Shown: piece after piece, positions 21,923-33,617 of the stretch
Numbering within the stretch: the stretch's first letter is position 1
Layout: every line of letters starts with the position of its first letter
NCBI RefSeq assembly: GCF_947179165.1
Contig: NC_077242.1
Location: 24,071,097 to 24,135,096, forward strand
Origin: Solanum dulcamara
Taxonomy: Eukaryota; Streptophyta; Magnoliopsida; Solanales; Solanaceae
Reading direction: 5' to 3'
DNA: 64,000 nucleotides
Translations under genes and position numbers: made by a program
Notes under the pieces: generated by a model
Databases searched by the model: none
What the model was told of the DNA's origin: nothing
What the model saw: the letters and a program-made list of their open reading frames with translations, nothing else

Positions 21923-22889
21923 TCAAAATCCGATAGGTATTTTAACTTGAAATCTCAGAGCTCTTGTCACTTCCAGTAGGTGTCTATGCTTCCTCTCAGT
22001 AACACCATTTTGCTGAGGAGTATAAAGGCAGGACCTTTGATGAATAATGCCCCATTTTTTGAACAAATTGCAGCACACAGAATTAACAAATTCTGTACCA
22101 TTATCAGATCTGACAATCTTCACAACTCTGTCAAATTGTGTTTTTGCATATTGCAAGAACATTTGAAGAGATACACAAACATCTGACTTAAGTTTAAGTA
22201 AAAATAACTAGGTCATTCTTGAAAAATCATCCACAATTGTAAGAAAGTAATTATTGTCATCAAAAGTAGCTGCATTATAGGTCCCCAAAGATCAAAATGT
22301 ATCAAGTTAAAGCATCTACTGCTTTTAATACTACTAGAGGGAAATACAGGTCTAGTTTGTCTTGCAAATGGGCAAACAAAACACTTAGACACCTTACACA
22401 TAGTGGTTTTATTGTCAGTAAACATCTTTGTAAGTACTGTTAAAGGGGGATGTCTAAGCCTTTGATTCCATAGCTCCATGTCTAACTCTTTACCATTTGA
22501 AGGAACTGTATCAACAACATGAGCAGATTCCTTGACATTATTGACACTACCTTGAGTTAAATGTCTCCACCTCTTTCTTCCTTCCCAACTTCCTTCACCT
22601 TCCTAGTGTAAAGCTCTTGGAAAACACAAAAATCAGGGAAGAAAAAGACCGAGCAGCCTAATTCCCTTGTTATTTTGCTGACATATATTAAGTTATATTT
22701 GAACTCAGGTATATGGAACACATTAGTAATCACACTTCTAGTTGATAGATTACAAGAGCCAATGTGAGTAACTTGTGTAGTACCACCATTTGGTAAGCAT
22801 ACATCCTTGGGAGTGTCAATCTTGAGCACAAATTCTTTCTGTAGCATATCTAACTTAGATACCATGTGGTTTGCTGCACTTGTATCCAC
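21923..22889 (-). pseudogene. copia protease and integrase
   Basis: The protease motif MDTSAANHMVS is at about 22860-22889 (family form DTGAxxH). The integrase zinc-binding part reads LWNQRLRHPPLTVL and later CFVCPFARQTRP (22213-22479). The catalytic core carries VRSDNGTEFVNS and YTPQQNGVTERKHRHLLE (21923-22162). Several shifts and stops break the frame. Confidence 0.88.
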
Positions 22890-23161
22890 AATCTACACAT
22901 CACTATTTTCAGTTATAAATAAGGCTTTACTTGCATTATTTGCCTTATTACAGTCAGATGTAGTAGCTCATGGCTGTTGGTTCATCATCTTGAGTATCTG
23001 TTCATATTGTTCCTTTATGAATGTGCACCCTTGAAGTAATTGTTTGACATCTTTCTCAGCCTGACTCAGAGTTTTAGTTGAAGTTTCAGCTGATATTGTG
23101 TCTGTAAAGTGCTGTCCTGTAATATTCCTACCCCACACTGATTCATCAGTTACATTTGTAT

Positions 23162-24181
23162 TCAAACCATAAGAGAAATTAGCTTGACCTGATTTCTGAG
23201 TATGATTAGAGAAGCTAGATGTATCAGCATATGCACTTTATGCCTTCCTCTTGGACTTGAAATCTGGTGGATATCCAACAATCTTATAGCATAATTCTTT
23301 GGTATGGCCTCTACACTTACAAAATTCACAAAGTAGAGGTGTATTCTTCTTGTATCTGTTACTACTGCCACCTTTAGAGTACATAGTATCTGAGTCTAGG
23401 ATAGATGAATGTAGTCCCAAATTATTAATGCCTGTAACCACAGATTTTTGGCCCTCATCTCTTACTATCATGGCATATGCTTGGTTTACAGTTGGTAATG
23501 GATCTATCATGAGAATTTGACTTCTAGCCTGAATGTATGAGTCATTTAATCCCATTAGAAATTGATACAACTTTTGTCTATTCATGTGAGCTACAAATCC
23601 TTTGGACTTTTCACAGTTGCAACAAAGCATTGTGGGACTTTTCATCCCACAATGCTTTCAACTTCGTATAGTATACTGAGACAGAGTTAGTACCCTGCTG
23701 TAGAGTAACAATCTCTTTGTGTAAATTGTAGGTCCTTGATCCATCTACTATATCAAACCTCTCTTGTAGATCATTCCACACTTACAACGCACTTGAGGCA
23801 AATGCAATTCCACTAAGTAAACTCTTTGAGACTGAGTTCATTAACCACGACAAGACAATTGCATTTACCATCTCCCATTGACACCACAGTTCTTCACTGT
23901 ACATGTCCTTTCTGCATGTTCCATCAACCAGCCCCAACTTGTTCCTCCCTAACAAGCCTAAATTGACTGAACGACTCCACAGAGTGTAGTTCTCAACACC
24001 AGTCAATTGAAAAGAGATGATGGACAAGGAATAAAGGGTGATTATAGTCAATACCTTGCCCTTGAGTGAGACTACTACTCGAGGAAAAGGGCACACTAGC
24101 TTGTTGGTGATCTTGGTTGAGATTTTGAGGTGAACTTGTTGCTGCTGCCGTGTCACCTGCTATTTTTTCAAACAGTAACAC
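23162..24181 (-). pseudogene. copia gag with CCHC knuckle
   Basis: LTGVENYTLWSRSVNLGLLG and later WEMVNAIVLSWLMNSVS are typical copia Gag (UBN2-type) motifs. LYQFLMGLNDSYIQARSQIL is at 23550-23600, and the CCHC zinc knuckle CEFCKCRGHTKELC is near 23300. The start region and the join near 23780 are frameshifted. Confidence 0.85.
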
Positions 24182-24317
24182 AATTGTGGAATTTTTAACT
24201 AAGACGGAGCTCCGATCTGTTGATCCGTCAAAAAGAACTATGAATCAGTGAATCTCATTGCGATTCTTTGACTCCATAACGAGGATCAGCTTCTCACAGT
24301 GATAAGTGTGACGATCC

Positions 24318-24329
24318 GCTCTGATACCA
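24318..24329 (-). other. Primer-binding site, initiator-Met tRNA
   Basis: The minus strand reads TGGTATCAGAGC directly after the LTR, a perfect match to the plant initiator-Met consensus. Confidence 0.88.
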
Positions 24330-24623
24330 TGAAGATAAACGTGAGCTACACAGATCAAAGAAAAAAAAAGATGAAGATGAACAACAAAAGAGAGAAGAGA
24401 GAAGAAGAGAAACGAAGAGAGAAAGAGTAAAGTGAGAGAGGAGATATTTTTCTTTATTTTTAGCTCATTCCAACCTAATTACAATTAGTGTATATATATA
24501 TACACTTTGTTAGACTAGTTAACTAAAATTAGTTACACTAATAACTTTAACAACTTGTTAGTTACACTAAACTAATTTCTGGTAAAGTGACTATTCTACC
24601 CTCCAACTAGTTAACTTCTCACA
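24330..24623 (-). repeat. 5' LTR of the truncated copia element
   Basis: The plus strand begins TGAAGATAAACG right after the primer site and ends TTCTCACA, giving TG...CA termini. It contains a GA-rich block near 24360-24440 and a TATATATATA block near 24490. No second LTR is present for comparison. Confidence 0.7.
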
Positions 24624-25787
24624 ATACAATCACATACTAAAACATAAATACCAATAAGCCGTGTGAAAATAAAGCAAAAGTGAGAGAAAATGAGTACACT
24701 TTTTAAACACTTAAATCCATATCCAAGTAGCAGATAGGTAATATTAGCAAAAATTTTCTATTTTCCTGATTTTAAAGAATATATACACAACTTCATCATT
24801 AGAAACATGCAAAGTGCCACCACAATTTTTTGGCAATATGTAACTTAGAACTTTTGTTTTTCTCAATAACTATTATGCTACTTCTGCTCTAAATCAAGGA
24901 AATCCCCTGTAACCAACCACCCTTGTTGGAATTAACAGATTAATCGTTAATAAATTCATGTAAAAGTTTTTTCCTGTAATGACTATTAATAATTACACGA
25001 ATTGAACTACCAAAGATTTCAAATCAATACTGGAATAGCTCTCATCACCTATATCTCCCACATTTCTCCCCAACCACTTCCTCTTTCTTCTGCTTAAGGA
25101 GACCTAAAATCAAGACCCATGCCCATTATTCCTCTTCATTGACAACTAATTCTCCACTCCCAAAACCAACAACATTACCACCTAAAACTGCACCTCTAGC
25201 GACACTGCAACCACAACCTTATCTTCAAGAATGGCCAAGCCTACGAACGAATCTCCACCAAAGTACCCTGAAACAAAGCCTCTATTTCGTCTACCCGCTC
25301 AAGAATAGAATAAACTAATTAATTTTTATTACCTCAATTTGCTGGGGTAATAATATTTCTATCAGATGAGTTTGGGACTGTCATGATTTCTTAATGATGC
25401 TCTAGGTGTACGAATTTTGCTTCTAACAACATGAAAAAAAAAAACTTGATCAAACATACTAAGGTAAATCTCTACCAAACTCTCATTACCAAAGTACACT
25501 GCAACAAAAAATAGAAAATCGTGCACACTTCACAAAAACTCATAATATAATAGTAATCAAAGAAATTTTGGAATGTAATTAGAGTAACTTTGATCGAAAA
25601 CTAAGAATTCATGGGAAAAATAAGAGGAAAAAAATTGCTCAATCCTAAATATTGTTGGTTTAGGCTGCTTGGTTCCGACCACCACACAAGTTAAATTACA
25701 ATAATTCCTATTGTTAATCAATTCCGGACTAACTTGAACGGCTATATGAATCCACAAATATCAATTCAATTCCATTTTACACACACT
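24624..25787. other. Intergenic, no gene recognised
   Basis: A C-rich, A-rich stretch at 25060-25310 contains only a 25-codon ORF (ATGGCCAAGCCTACG start) with no recognisable motif. The rest is AT-rich. Confidence 0.4.
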
Positions 25788-26247
25788 CACTACTAAAAAT
25801 AGTCCAAAAAGCTATAGAACAAAAAGCGATGGACAGCGTCGCAAATAAAATGCGATGGATAAAACGACGTTGTCCGTCGTTTTTATTTTTTTTAATAGGA
25901 ACGACGGATAGTGACGCCTAGTCCGTCTCTTATTTTGGCAGTTTTTTTTGCTAAAATTAAATATTATTTTTATATAAATATTTTATATATTTTATTAAAA
26001 AATAATTATTATAAATTAAATATTATGACGCCGTCCGCCGCAAATATTTTTTTTATAGTTTTTTTTAACTTAGCGACGGAAAGGGTCGCTACGTCCGTCG
26101 CTATTTGTCAAAATATTTGGTCAACATATTTAAAATAGCGACGGACGCTGTCGCTTTGTTCGTCACATTTTTTGTCAAAATGACAGTCAAATATTTTTAA
26201 AAAAAGCGACAGACTTAGAGATGCTGTCCGTCGCTTTTTGTTAAAAT

Positions 26248-26478
26248 ATGTACAACACAGAACGTATTTTTTCAGTTTTCTCTCTCTCTAAACTCTCTCT
26301 TCTCTCTGCCTTCTCTCTACAATTCCGCCGCTTTGCCTCCCACCGTTGTTCCCCAACCCCCAGCTCTGTCGTCCGTCACTACTCCGCCGCCGCCGCTGCT
26401 CCGCCGCCGTCTTGTGGTGCTTTAGGAGTATTATTAATTTTTAAGAGGTTAGGGCTTAAACTTAAAACTAAATTTTAG
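26248..26478 (+). other. CT- and GCC-rich segment of the CACTA 5' region
   Basis: A CTCTCT tract is followed by GCCGCC-rich sequence (26330-26420), sharply different from the AT-rich surroundings. It is open for 76 codons (FASHRCSPTPSSVV and AAAAAPPP), but I recognise no domain. It could be a leader or a captured gene fragment. Confidence 0.35.
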
Positions 26479-26496
26479 TTTTTTTATTTGTCATTT

Positions 26497-27035
26497 GTTA
26501 GTTAGTTAATTAGTTGATTACATTTAGTTTGTTGTAGTTCATTTGTATATTAGATTGTAAAATTAGTGAATATAGTTATAGTTTTGATTTTAGGGGGCTT
26601 AAGTTAGATTTGGGTTGTTGAATTAGATTATAATTTTTTTTAGTAATTTGTGATGTTAGTTAGTTAATTAGTTGATTACATTTAGTTTGTTGTAGTTCAT
26701 TTGTATATTGAATTGTGAAATTAGTGAATGTAGTTATAGTTTTGATTGTAGGGCTTAAGTTAGATTTGAATCTTTTGAATTATATTGTAAATTGGATAGT
26801 AATTTGTGATGTTAGTTAGTTAATTAGTTTATGCCATTTAGTTTGTTGTAGTTTATTTGTATATTGGATTATAAAATTAGTGAATGTAGTTATAGTTTTG
26901 ATTTTAAGCTTTAAGTTAGATTTGAGTCTTTTGAATTAGATTGTAAATTGGATAGTAATTTGTGATTTAGTAGTTGATTAATTAGTTTATTCCATCTAGT
27001 TTGTTGTAGTTTGTTTGTATATTGGATTGTAACTT
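26497..27035 (+). repeat. Tandem repeat, ~157 bp x 3.4 copies, in the CACTA 5' region
   Basis: Units start at 26497, 26655, 26811 and about 26968. Each opens with GTTAGTTAGTTAATTAGTT or a close variant and contains TTTAGTTTGTTGTAGTT. It precedes the transposase remnant and may be a regulatory or untranslated part of the element. Confidence 0.85.
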
Positions 27036-27050
27036 AGGAAGTTTTGAAGT

Positions 27051-27754
27051 TTGAAACTTAGAGAAAAATATTGGAACTTAATTAGAGGTTTTAAGTTTCA
27101 AACTGAAGAAGTTTCTATGCACAAGAAAACCAATAATAGTGGTGTGTGCATTCAAGGTGATGTCGATGGTAATGGCCAAATTGTAGAATATTATGGTGTC
27201 ATTCAAGAGAATATTGAAGTAAGATATTCAGGTTGGCCTAAAAAAAGATAGTATTTTTGGTGTAAGTGGTTTGACCCATCACACAGAGGCACAGGGTGGA
27301 GCAACAACATAATATAATTGAAGTTAAGCACACCAGACAATACGGAAGTTATGATCCTTTTATCATTGCCCAAAATCCTAAGCAAGTCTAGTACGCTTCA
27401 TATCCATTGCGTAGAGATAAGGCTGATTGGTGTATTGTTATTAAGACAAAGCCTATGGGAAGAATTAAAATTGAGAATGTATTAGATGTGGCGTACCAAA
27501 ATGATGTTGCACTTGTTCAACGACAAGTTGATTTTGAGTTGGAAACCACACTAGAACATCCTCAACATATAGTAGAAGAGGTTTTCGATGATGAACTTAT
27601 AATGCCAAATATTGAGGAAGAAGTAAATGAGGAATATGAATCATTTGAGGGGGAGGATGGATTGACAATGAATATAAAACAACTGAGGAGGAGGAATGGA
27701 AAGATGACGAAAATGAAACAAGTGAGGAGGAATAGAGTGGTAGATTATCATTAG
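27051..27754 (+). pseudogene. CACTA transposase (TNP2) C-terminal fragment, DUF4216-like
   Basis: The frames read VEYYGVIQENIEVRYSGWP, then CKWFDPSHRGTGW, QYGSYDPFIIAQNPKQV and YASYPLRRDKADWCIVIKTK. This is the order of the DUF4216 region in plant En/Spm transposases, followed by an acidic tail. Stops and shifts occur near 27250 and at 27390. The DDE catalytic part expected upstream is absent. Confidence 0.75.
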
Positions 27755-27828
27755 TATGTAAGTTATTTATTTCCCTAACCCTAAATTTATTTAATTTATA
27801 TTTTTTATATATTGTATTGTTACTTTAC

Positions 27829-29185
27829 ATGCAAATGTCATCTGGTAATGGTGATAGATCCCGGGATCATCTTGGTGTTTGCCATTCTGGTAGAAGTAAA
27901 AAGAAGTCTAGGAGACTTGTTGATCTTGAGGATATCCCAGGACATATTTCTTCAGCGCCGGAGATGCAGCACCGCCGAGCTAGTCCTACACATATTCATG
28001 TTGTGCCTTTTGGGACCATGGATCCTTTAGTTTACCATAGTCAGTTCCGCCGACCACGCGTCACTTCTTCTTCTTCACAGGTCAGATATACTTCATATGA
28101 TCAGACCTACCAGCTATCCACAGAGGTTATTCTTAACCCCCGAGAGTATCATCTTCTTCTACTCCATCTCCCGGATCTCAGTCTCCTCACATATCTACTC
28201 TGAGACTTAGAGATTCTAGTGTAGAGACTGACACTCCTACAGCATCACCTACACCTTGTTCTGCTGCTACAACAGAGGCAGTACATGATGTGTCTGAGTT
28301 AGCTCCTAGGCAGAGGGACAGACTTGGGAGAGTCATGATTGAGCCTGATGGATCCTCGTAAGTTTAATGTTTTATTTATTTATTTTTACTACATTAATAA
28401 CTTATTGATGATTTAATTACATGTTTATTATGTGTCTTGCAGGTGACATCCTTCGAAGGAGGCTGCTAGGGATCTTCAGGAGAGTGTTAGGAGGCTATAT
28501 ACTGAGCCCTATCATTCTTGGCGGGAGATTCCAAACAGTATTCGCCAGGCAATGTTTAATGAATTCAAGGTATATATATATGTTTAAATCTATTTTTTAA
28601 GTTACGTTTAATATTTTTACTATACTTTACTTAACTAATTATTTAATGTTATTTTTTTTAGACTTTATGTACCTGGGAGACAAGGTAAAATATGGTCATT
28701 GCGACCACTTTTGAAAAAAAAGCGAGCGCCAGACTGTCTAGCTGACTAAAGAAAGCTAGGGATGATCGGGCACCTTCGAGTTGGATGCTGCCTTATATAT
28801 TTGAAGAATTATGCCAGTATTGAGATACCAAAGAATTCAAGGGTTTGTCCAATCAAGGAAAAAAAGCCAGAGCCAGCCTAAAGGGTGGCTCGTTGCACAC
28901 AGGAGGTGCAAAGAGTGTTGGTACGATTCAGAGGGAGATGGTAATGTTTTTAAATTTTAAGTTTAAATTCATTTTCTGAATCAAAATATTATTTCATTAA
29001 TTGTATTTTTATTTATAGGAAAAAGAATTGGGACGCACTCCCTATTGTCATGAAGTCTTTAAAAAGACTCATGTGAATAAAAAGACTAATGAGTCAGATA
29101 CGGATAAGTGGGTGGAGGAAAGAGCCGAACGAGTCTATGTAAGTTATTTAAGATATAATATAATATATTTTGATTCTAAGTTTTA

Positions 29186-29229
<44 letters not shown>

Positions 29230-29683
29230 ATTATAACTTTTATTTTCTAATATGTAGCAAGATTATGAGCGGCACGTATGTGAGATGAGAGATTCGGTTC
29301 ATCTAATGCCTGAACAGTCCACTCAAATTTGGTCAGAAAAAGTGGTTGGAGGCAGCCACAAGGGCTGAATATATGGAATGGGCTCTAGAAATAATGTACG
29401 ATAATTCCAATCAGGTTTAGAAGGTATTGGATCGTTGCGTCAAGTCGAGGCCATTGACGGGGTTAAGATAGATGCAATGTCTCAGCAAATTGCAGAACTT
29501 ACATGCGCATTGGCAGAATCAGAGAAAAGAAGGACCGAGGATCAAAAAAGTATGAATGAACAAGTTGAGCAAATTAAAGAATAAGTGCTCAACCTCGCCC
29601 GTCAGCCTCCGCCTCGTTATTCAAGAGGGTCTACTCCGGATATTTCCGACGATAGTGATGGATATATAGCAAATAGTCCTTAG
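27829..29683 (+). pseudogene. Ptta/En/Spm-family second gene of the CACTA element
   Basis: An exon from about 27829 reads SRRLVDLEDIPGHI and VVPFGTMDPLVYH. Exons after introns near 28360-28440, 28570-28660, 28940-29018 and 29140-29256 read LYTEPYHSWREIPNSIR, LSNQGKKARASLKGG, HTGGAKSVGTIQREM, GRTPYCHEVFKKTHVNKKTN and WVEERAERVYQDYERH. This matches the plant transposase_24 family. A coiled-coil-like stretch (MSQQIAELTCALAESEKRR) and a tail PPPRYSRGSTPDISDDSDGY close it. Stops occur near 28685 and 29370. Confidence 0.75.
29189..29228. repeat. AT dinucleotide microsatellite
   Basis: An uninterrupted run of TA of about 40 bases lies in an intron of the CACTA second gene. Confidence 0.95.
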
Positions 29684-30294
29684 GGTTCCCTATGTTAGTT
29701 TATGAATATTTTGAATTTTTTTGTTAACTTTGAAACACTTTAAATCGTTCTAAATTATGATTTTATTCATTTTAAGTGTTTAATTATGTTTATTATTATG
29801 TATTTTGCAGATTTTGTTTATTGTTATTTGTGTTTGAATGAGTTGAATTGAATACAATTGAATTGGATTTTGATTGCAGATGGGCAACAGAAACTGCAGG
29901 TTTCTACTGTCAAAAGTGTTGCAGAAAAGCGACGGATAGGGTCCTTTAGTCCGTCGTTTTTCTGTTTTTTTAAAAATATTTTTCCAGAAAAAGCGATGGA
30001 CTAAAGGACCCTGTCCATCGCTTTTCTGCAAAATTTTAAGAAGAGTAGTATAAAAAAGCGACGGGCGGAGACTAAAAGTCCATCGTTTTTTATTAAATAA
30101 TTTCTTTTTTAAAAAAATAAAAAAATAGAGTCCATCATTTTGTTTTATATATATTTTGTAATTAAAAACATTAAGGGCGACCCAGTCCGTAGCTTTTAAC
30201 GGCCTTGTCCGTCGCTATTTCAAAAGCGTCGAGCAAAAAAGCAATGGAGGTGACTGCGTTGCTTTTTCGTCGAGTTTGACCAAATTGTTGTCCT

Positions 30295-30800
30295 CCGGAG
30301 GTCGACTAAGGCTTCTTTAACATGTTCTAGTCTTCCTATGCACATCTGGAAGTTTTTTTCTGAATTAGCCGGCCCACACTTCGGCTACTAATAATGTGAT
30401 AAGACCTTACTACTATATAGGATATGTTATCCTCTCTCCAGTGAGTGCAGTGAAGGACTCTCGCCTCACCCGCCCGTTTGGCTTATGGCATCATCGACTT
30501 GCTTTTCAATCAAAGAGATTTCATAACCATAAAGAAAGACCTCTCTTTCGGGATCAGTCCCGTCCCTAGATGTAGTAGTCAATCAGCGGGACATTCAAAG
30601 AAGCTATGCACCTTCACTAAATGTTAATGAAAGAAAGCCCTTTCATCCTAATCTGATCTATTGAAAAGGGGGCCGGGCGTAGCACGTTCTTTTTTTGGAC
30701 ACATAGGCTATTATAGACGCATCAAAAAAGACTTTTCGTAGCGCGGAATTCCAGAATGGAATCATTGCAGAAGAAAGGTATAAGGCTTGGGAACCTTTGC
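30295..30800. other. Possible organellar (mitochondrial) DNA insert in the CACTA right end
   Basis: The subterminal repeats stop near 30290 and resume at CGTCGTTTTTTGAC just before the right terminus. The stretch between is much richer in G and C than its flanks and unlike them (GGGATCAGTCCCGTCCC, GGGGGCCGGGCGTAGCACG, GAAAGCCCTTTCATCC). Its style resembles plant mitochondrial intergenic DNA, but I cannot name a gene and this rests on impression. Confidence 0.4.
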
Positions 30801-30831
30801 GTCGTTTTTTGACAGTTTTTTAGTATTGACT

Positions 30832-31635
30832 TCTCTTTTGTATTGATTCAAAACAAACCAAATAAACTCCTAGTGGACACCGTCGCTAATGTAATTGTGT
30901 CAATATTATTATGACCCATTTAACCATATAATACAGGTAAGAGATCTAGGGTAAAATATTATTAAATTGTGTATTTATATTATTAAGCCTTATTTATAGA
31001 CACTACATTATATTTTTTTTATCCAAATAGAGAGCGATTATTAAGACTTGGGTAACTTTTTTTCGTCAATCGCAAAAGAGTCCATAAAACTCATAACTTT
31101 GGAGAAAACATCCACGGCAAAAATATGGGTAACTTTTTTTGATAAACCAGTCCTCTATTCTAGCCATATTTGCACCAACTTCTGCTCCATATCTACAACA
31201 AAATAAATAAAGTTCAAAAATTTGAAATTAAAAAAATGAACCATCGAAATTGAACTATGATTTCAATTAAAGAGACAACCATACCAGAAATAATCCTCCA
31301 AGTGCATGACTACATTACTTTGTTAGATTTTTGTCAGCCCAAAGCTTCAGAACAATATATATATAAACTTAAGTGTGCGCCTCAATAGTGGATTTTTGTA
31401 ACGAATTCCGATAGTTGTAATTTGGGTACTACAATTCTTTCCAGTATAGCATATTTTGATTCAAATTCTTTGCCTATAGATTAGTTTTTGTTCACAATTG
31501 TTGAATGGGAGAACCGAGAGTTGATTGTAGAAAGCGATAGTTAAGACCTGCATAGAGATGTTTAACCCATGTAATTGCTAATAAGTGATTTGGTTAAGAA
31601 ATTCAATCATATAAATATAAACCACAATATTACCA
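30832..31635. other. Intergenic, no gene recognised
   Basis: AT-rich. On the minus strand two short exon-like pieces with AG/GT edges can be picked out near 31305 and 31170-31200, but their frames do not join cleanly, so I do not call a gene. Confidence 0.3.
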
Positions 31636-32064
31636 TTAGAAAGGTATAATATTAACAATATTAGGGCAAAAAAAAAATCTGGGAAGTTGGCGCGGAGAAT
31701 CTGGGAGCAGAATTGATACAGGAGATAAGAGCATCTTGTTCATTGCCAACCTGTTGGGCTCGTCCATGAAGAACAACGTGAGAGGTTCATATAGTATCAG
31801 ATTTTGGGCCATGAGAAGAAACAATAAATTGCTACAGAGAGAGGAAGAATACAAAGTGTGAGTGTGTGAGAGAGAAACAGGGAGTGATTGAAGTGGCAAA
31901 CTGGAAACGTTATGGAGAGACATAAAAGGCAGAGAATAGAGAGAGTTATGACTATTGGGTTGCTGAAGCATAGCGTTTTTTATTGTTGATTTTGTTTTTT
32001 CTGAGAAGATTGCTTTGAGAAGTGGAAAAAGATAAATATAATTGCTGCTATGAGAATGCACCAC
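31636..32064 (-). CDS. Unrecognised 142-codon ORF with promoter-like upstream
   Basis: The ORF is open on the minus strand and includes the internal start MAQNLILYEPLTLFF at 31812. A TATATATAAAAG box lies at 32080-32092, and a pyrimidine-rich leader (CTCTCTATTCTCTGCC and CACACACTCACAC) follows, as in plant 5' leaders. The Met at 32064 is too close to the TATA box, so a start near 31812 and a spliced product are more likely. No domain is recognised. It may be the 5' end of a host gene cut off by the CACTA element, or chance. Confidence 0.25.
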   Translation of the reverse strand: MVHSHSSNYIYLFPLLKAIFSEKTKSTIKNAMLQQPNSHNSLYSLPFMSLHNVSSLPLQSLPVSLSHTHTLYSSSLCSNLLFLLMAQNLILYEPLTLFFMDEPNRLAMNKMLLSPVSILLPDSPRQLPRFFFCPNIVNIIPF

Positions 32065-32079
32065 GTCACTGACCTAAGA

Positions 32080-32092
32080 TTCTTTTATATAT
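32080..32092 (-). promoter_or_regulatory. Candidate TATA box
   Basis: The minus strand reads TATATATAAAAG, 30-60 bases before a pyrimidine-rich leader-like segment. The match to the consensus is good, but no transcript evidence is available. Confidence 0.3.
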
Positions 32093-32428
32093 ATAAGATT
32101 AGGTACAAATTTTAGGAATCACGTAATGTAAGGAGCTAATTACCTTCTATTCCTATCCTTTCAATTTTACAAAATTCCTTCAAATTAACTCCATTCGAAT
32201 ACATACTAGCAATCATAGCTGTTTGATACATTTGACAATTAGTCTGTTGATCTTAAAAAGGAAATCAAATATAAAATTTAATTTCAGTTTCATAAATCAC
32301 GCAAAACAAATCGATATCAATCTCTCCCAATTTTGTAACAGCTTCAAAAATTCAAATTTTAAAATTTCTTCTCCACGATCTACACCAAATTGTAACAGAT
32401 TCAACAATTCGAAGAAATAAGCTGATAC

Positions 32429-32725
32429 ATGATGAATATATCAATTTTGTTGAGACGTTCAGAAATTTGGAAAATCAAGGTGAGTTATGAAAGATACAAA
32501 AGGGATAGTGTATTTGTTGGACAAACGATTTCGTTTGTGAATCTCAAATCTGCCATTGCATCAAAATTGAAGATAGATGAGACGAGGAAAAATTTGGAAA
32601 TTCGATGCATCGTAGGAGGTAATTCATCTCCAATGATAATTAGGAACAACATGGGAGTAAGGCTATATTTGGAGGTAAAAAAAACTAGCCTGAATTTTCA
32701 ATGTATCCACTATTCATTGATATAA
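32429..32725 (+). pseudogene. MudrA-type N-terminal domain fragment
   Basis: The 98-codon ORF reads MNISILLRRSEIW, VSYERYKRDSVFVGQTISFV, SAIASKLKIDETRKNLEIR, CIVGGNSSPMIIRNNMGVRL and YLEVKK. From memory this is the N-terminal (MuDR/PB1-like) domain of Solanaceae MULE transposases. The downstream transposase core with its zinc finger is not present before 33617, so this is a truncated gene. Confidence 0.65.
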
Positions 32726-33617
32726 CTGACATGATTGCTGAAGAGATACATTACTTTGATTTGTGATTTCAAGGTGGATGTATTAGTCATGATACATTTT
32801 TATTTCTAAAATATTTAGTAAATTATTAAGTATTGTAATCCTACTTGATACATTAAAGAAATAAAGTTTGTCCGTAATGTGTTTGGTTTAGATCGATACA
32901 TTACTGTGCAATAGTTATTACGTATCAAATACATGTAGTATTCATTTTAGTGAATGTATCATGGGTAAAGATTTTTTTGATTTGTATTTTCGATCTAGAT
33001 ATATTACTCATGATGTATTACTATTCTTAAAAATATTTAGTAAATTGCTAAGTATTGTAATCCTACTAGATATAATAGAAAAGTAACGGTTACCTGTAAT
33101 GTGGTTGCTTTTAGATCTATGCATTAACGTGTGGTCATTATTAGGTATCACATACATGTGAATTAGTTTTGTGTGAATGTATCACCAAAAGAATGGATAA
33201 GTAGTAGTACTTTGTATGAATGTATCATGGCCAGTAATGTGTATCTGATACATGTAATGCATATTAATACATATTAGCCATTAATATGCATCAGATATAT
33301 GTGCTATTAAAATGAATGCAAGAATTCTGATCAAGAAAATGGGAATGATACATTACTATTTATCTATCTTGATATGTTTGTGAATTACTGTAGTTTATTT
33401 TTGAGTGATACATGATACACTGTTGATTTGGAATGTATTTGTTACATATAATAAAATTATAAATAAACTATGTAGCTATGTCTTAAAATGTTATTCAAAG
33501 AACTTGTGCTTGGAGTATGAAAGCATATTATAGAAAAAATTCAAATGTATTTAGATGTGTTTGATAAATATTGTCTTTGATAATAACACTGTTTAAAGAC
33601 AGAATGTTGTGTATCTG

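Larger units (their letters stand above)
20760..24623 (-). mobile_element. Ty1/copia element, 3' part missing
   Basis: On the minus strand there is a 5' LTR (24330-24623), an initiator-Met primer site, gag, protease, integrase, and reverse transcriptase up to ALYRLKQAPRQ. There the sequence changes abruptly at about 20760 into AT-rich DNA. The order protease-integrase-reverse transcriptase is diagnostic of copia. The rest of the reverse transcriptase, RNase H and the 3' LTR are absent. Confidence 0.9.
25788..30828 (+). mobile_element. CACTA (En/Spm) DNA transposon
   Basis: The left end is CACTACTAAAAATAGTCC; the right end on the other strand is CAATACTAAAAAACTGTC. ACT flanks both sides (25785-25787 and 30829-30831), the 3-bp TSD expected for CACTA. 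Subterminal blocks at 25825-26240 and 29930-30290 repeat AAAGCGACGGA/TCCGTCGCTTT in both orientations. Inside are a remnant of the TNP2-type transposase and a Ptta/En/Spm second gene on the plus strand. The transposase core is missing, so this is a deletion derivative. Confidence 0.9.

Noticed and set aside
31140..31330. Two exon-like pieces on the minus strand near 31305 and 31170-31200
   Set aside because: The edges look like splice sites, but joining them gives a stop or the wrong phase, so no gene was called.
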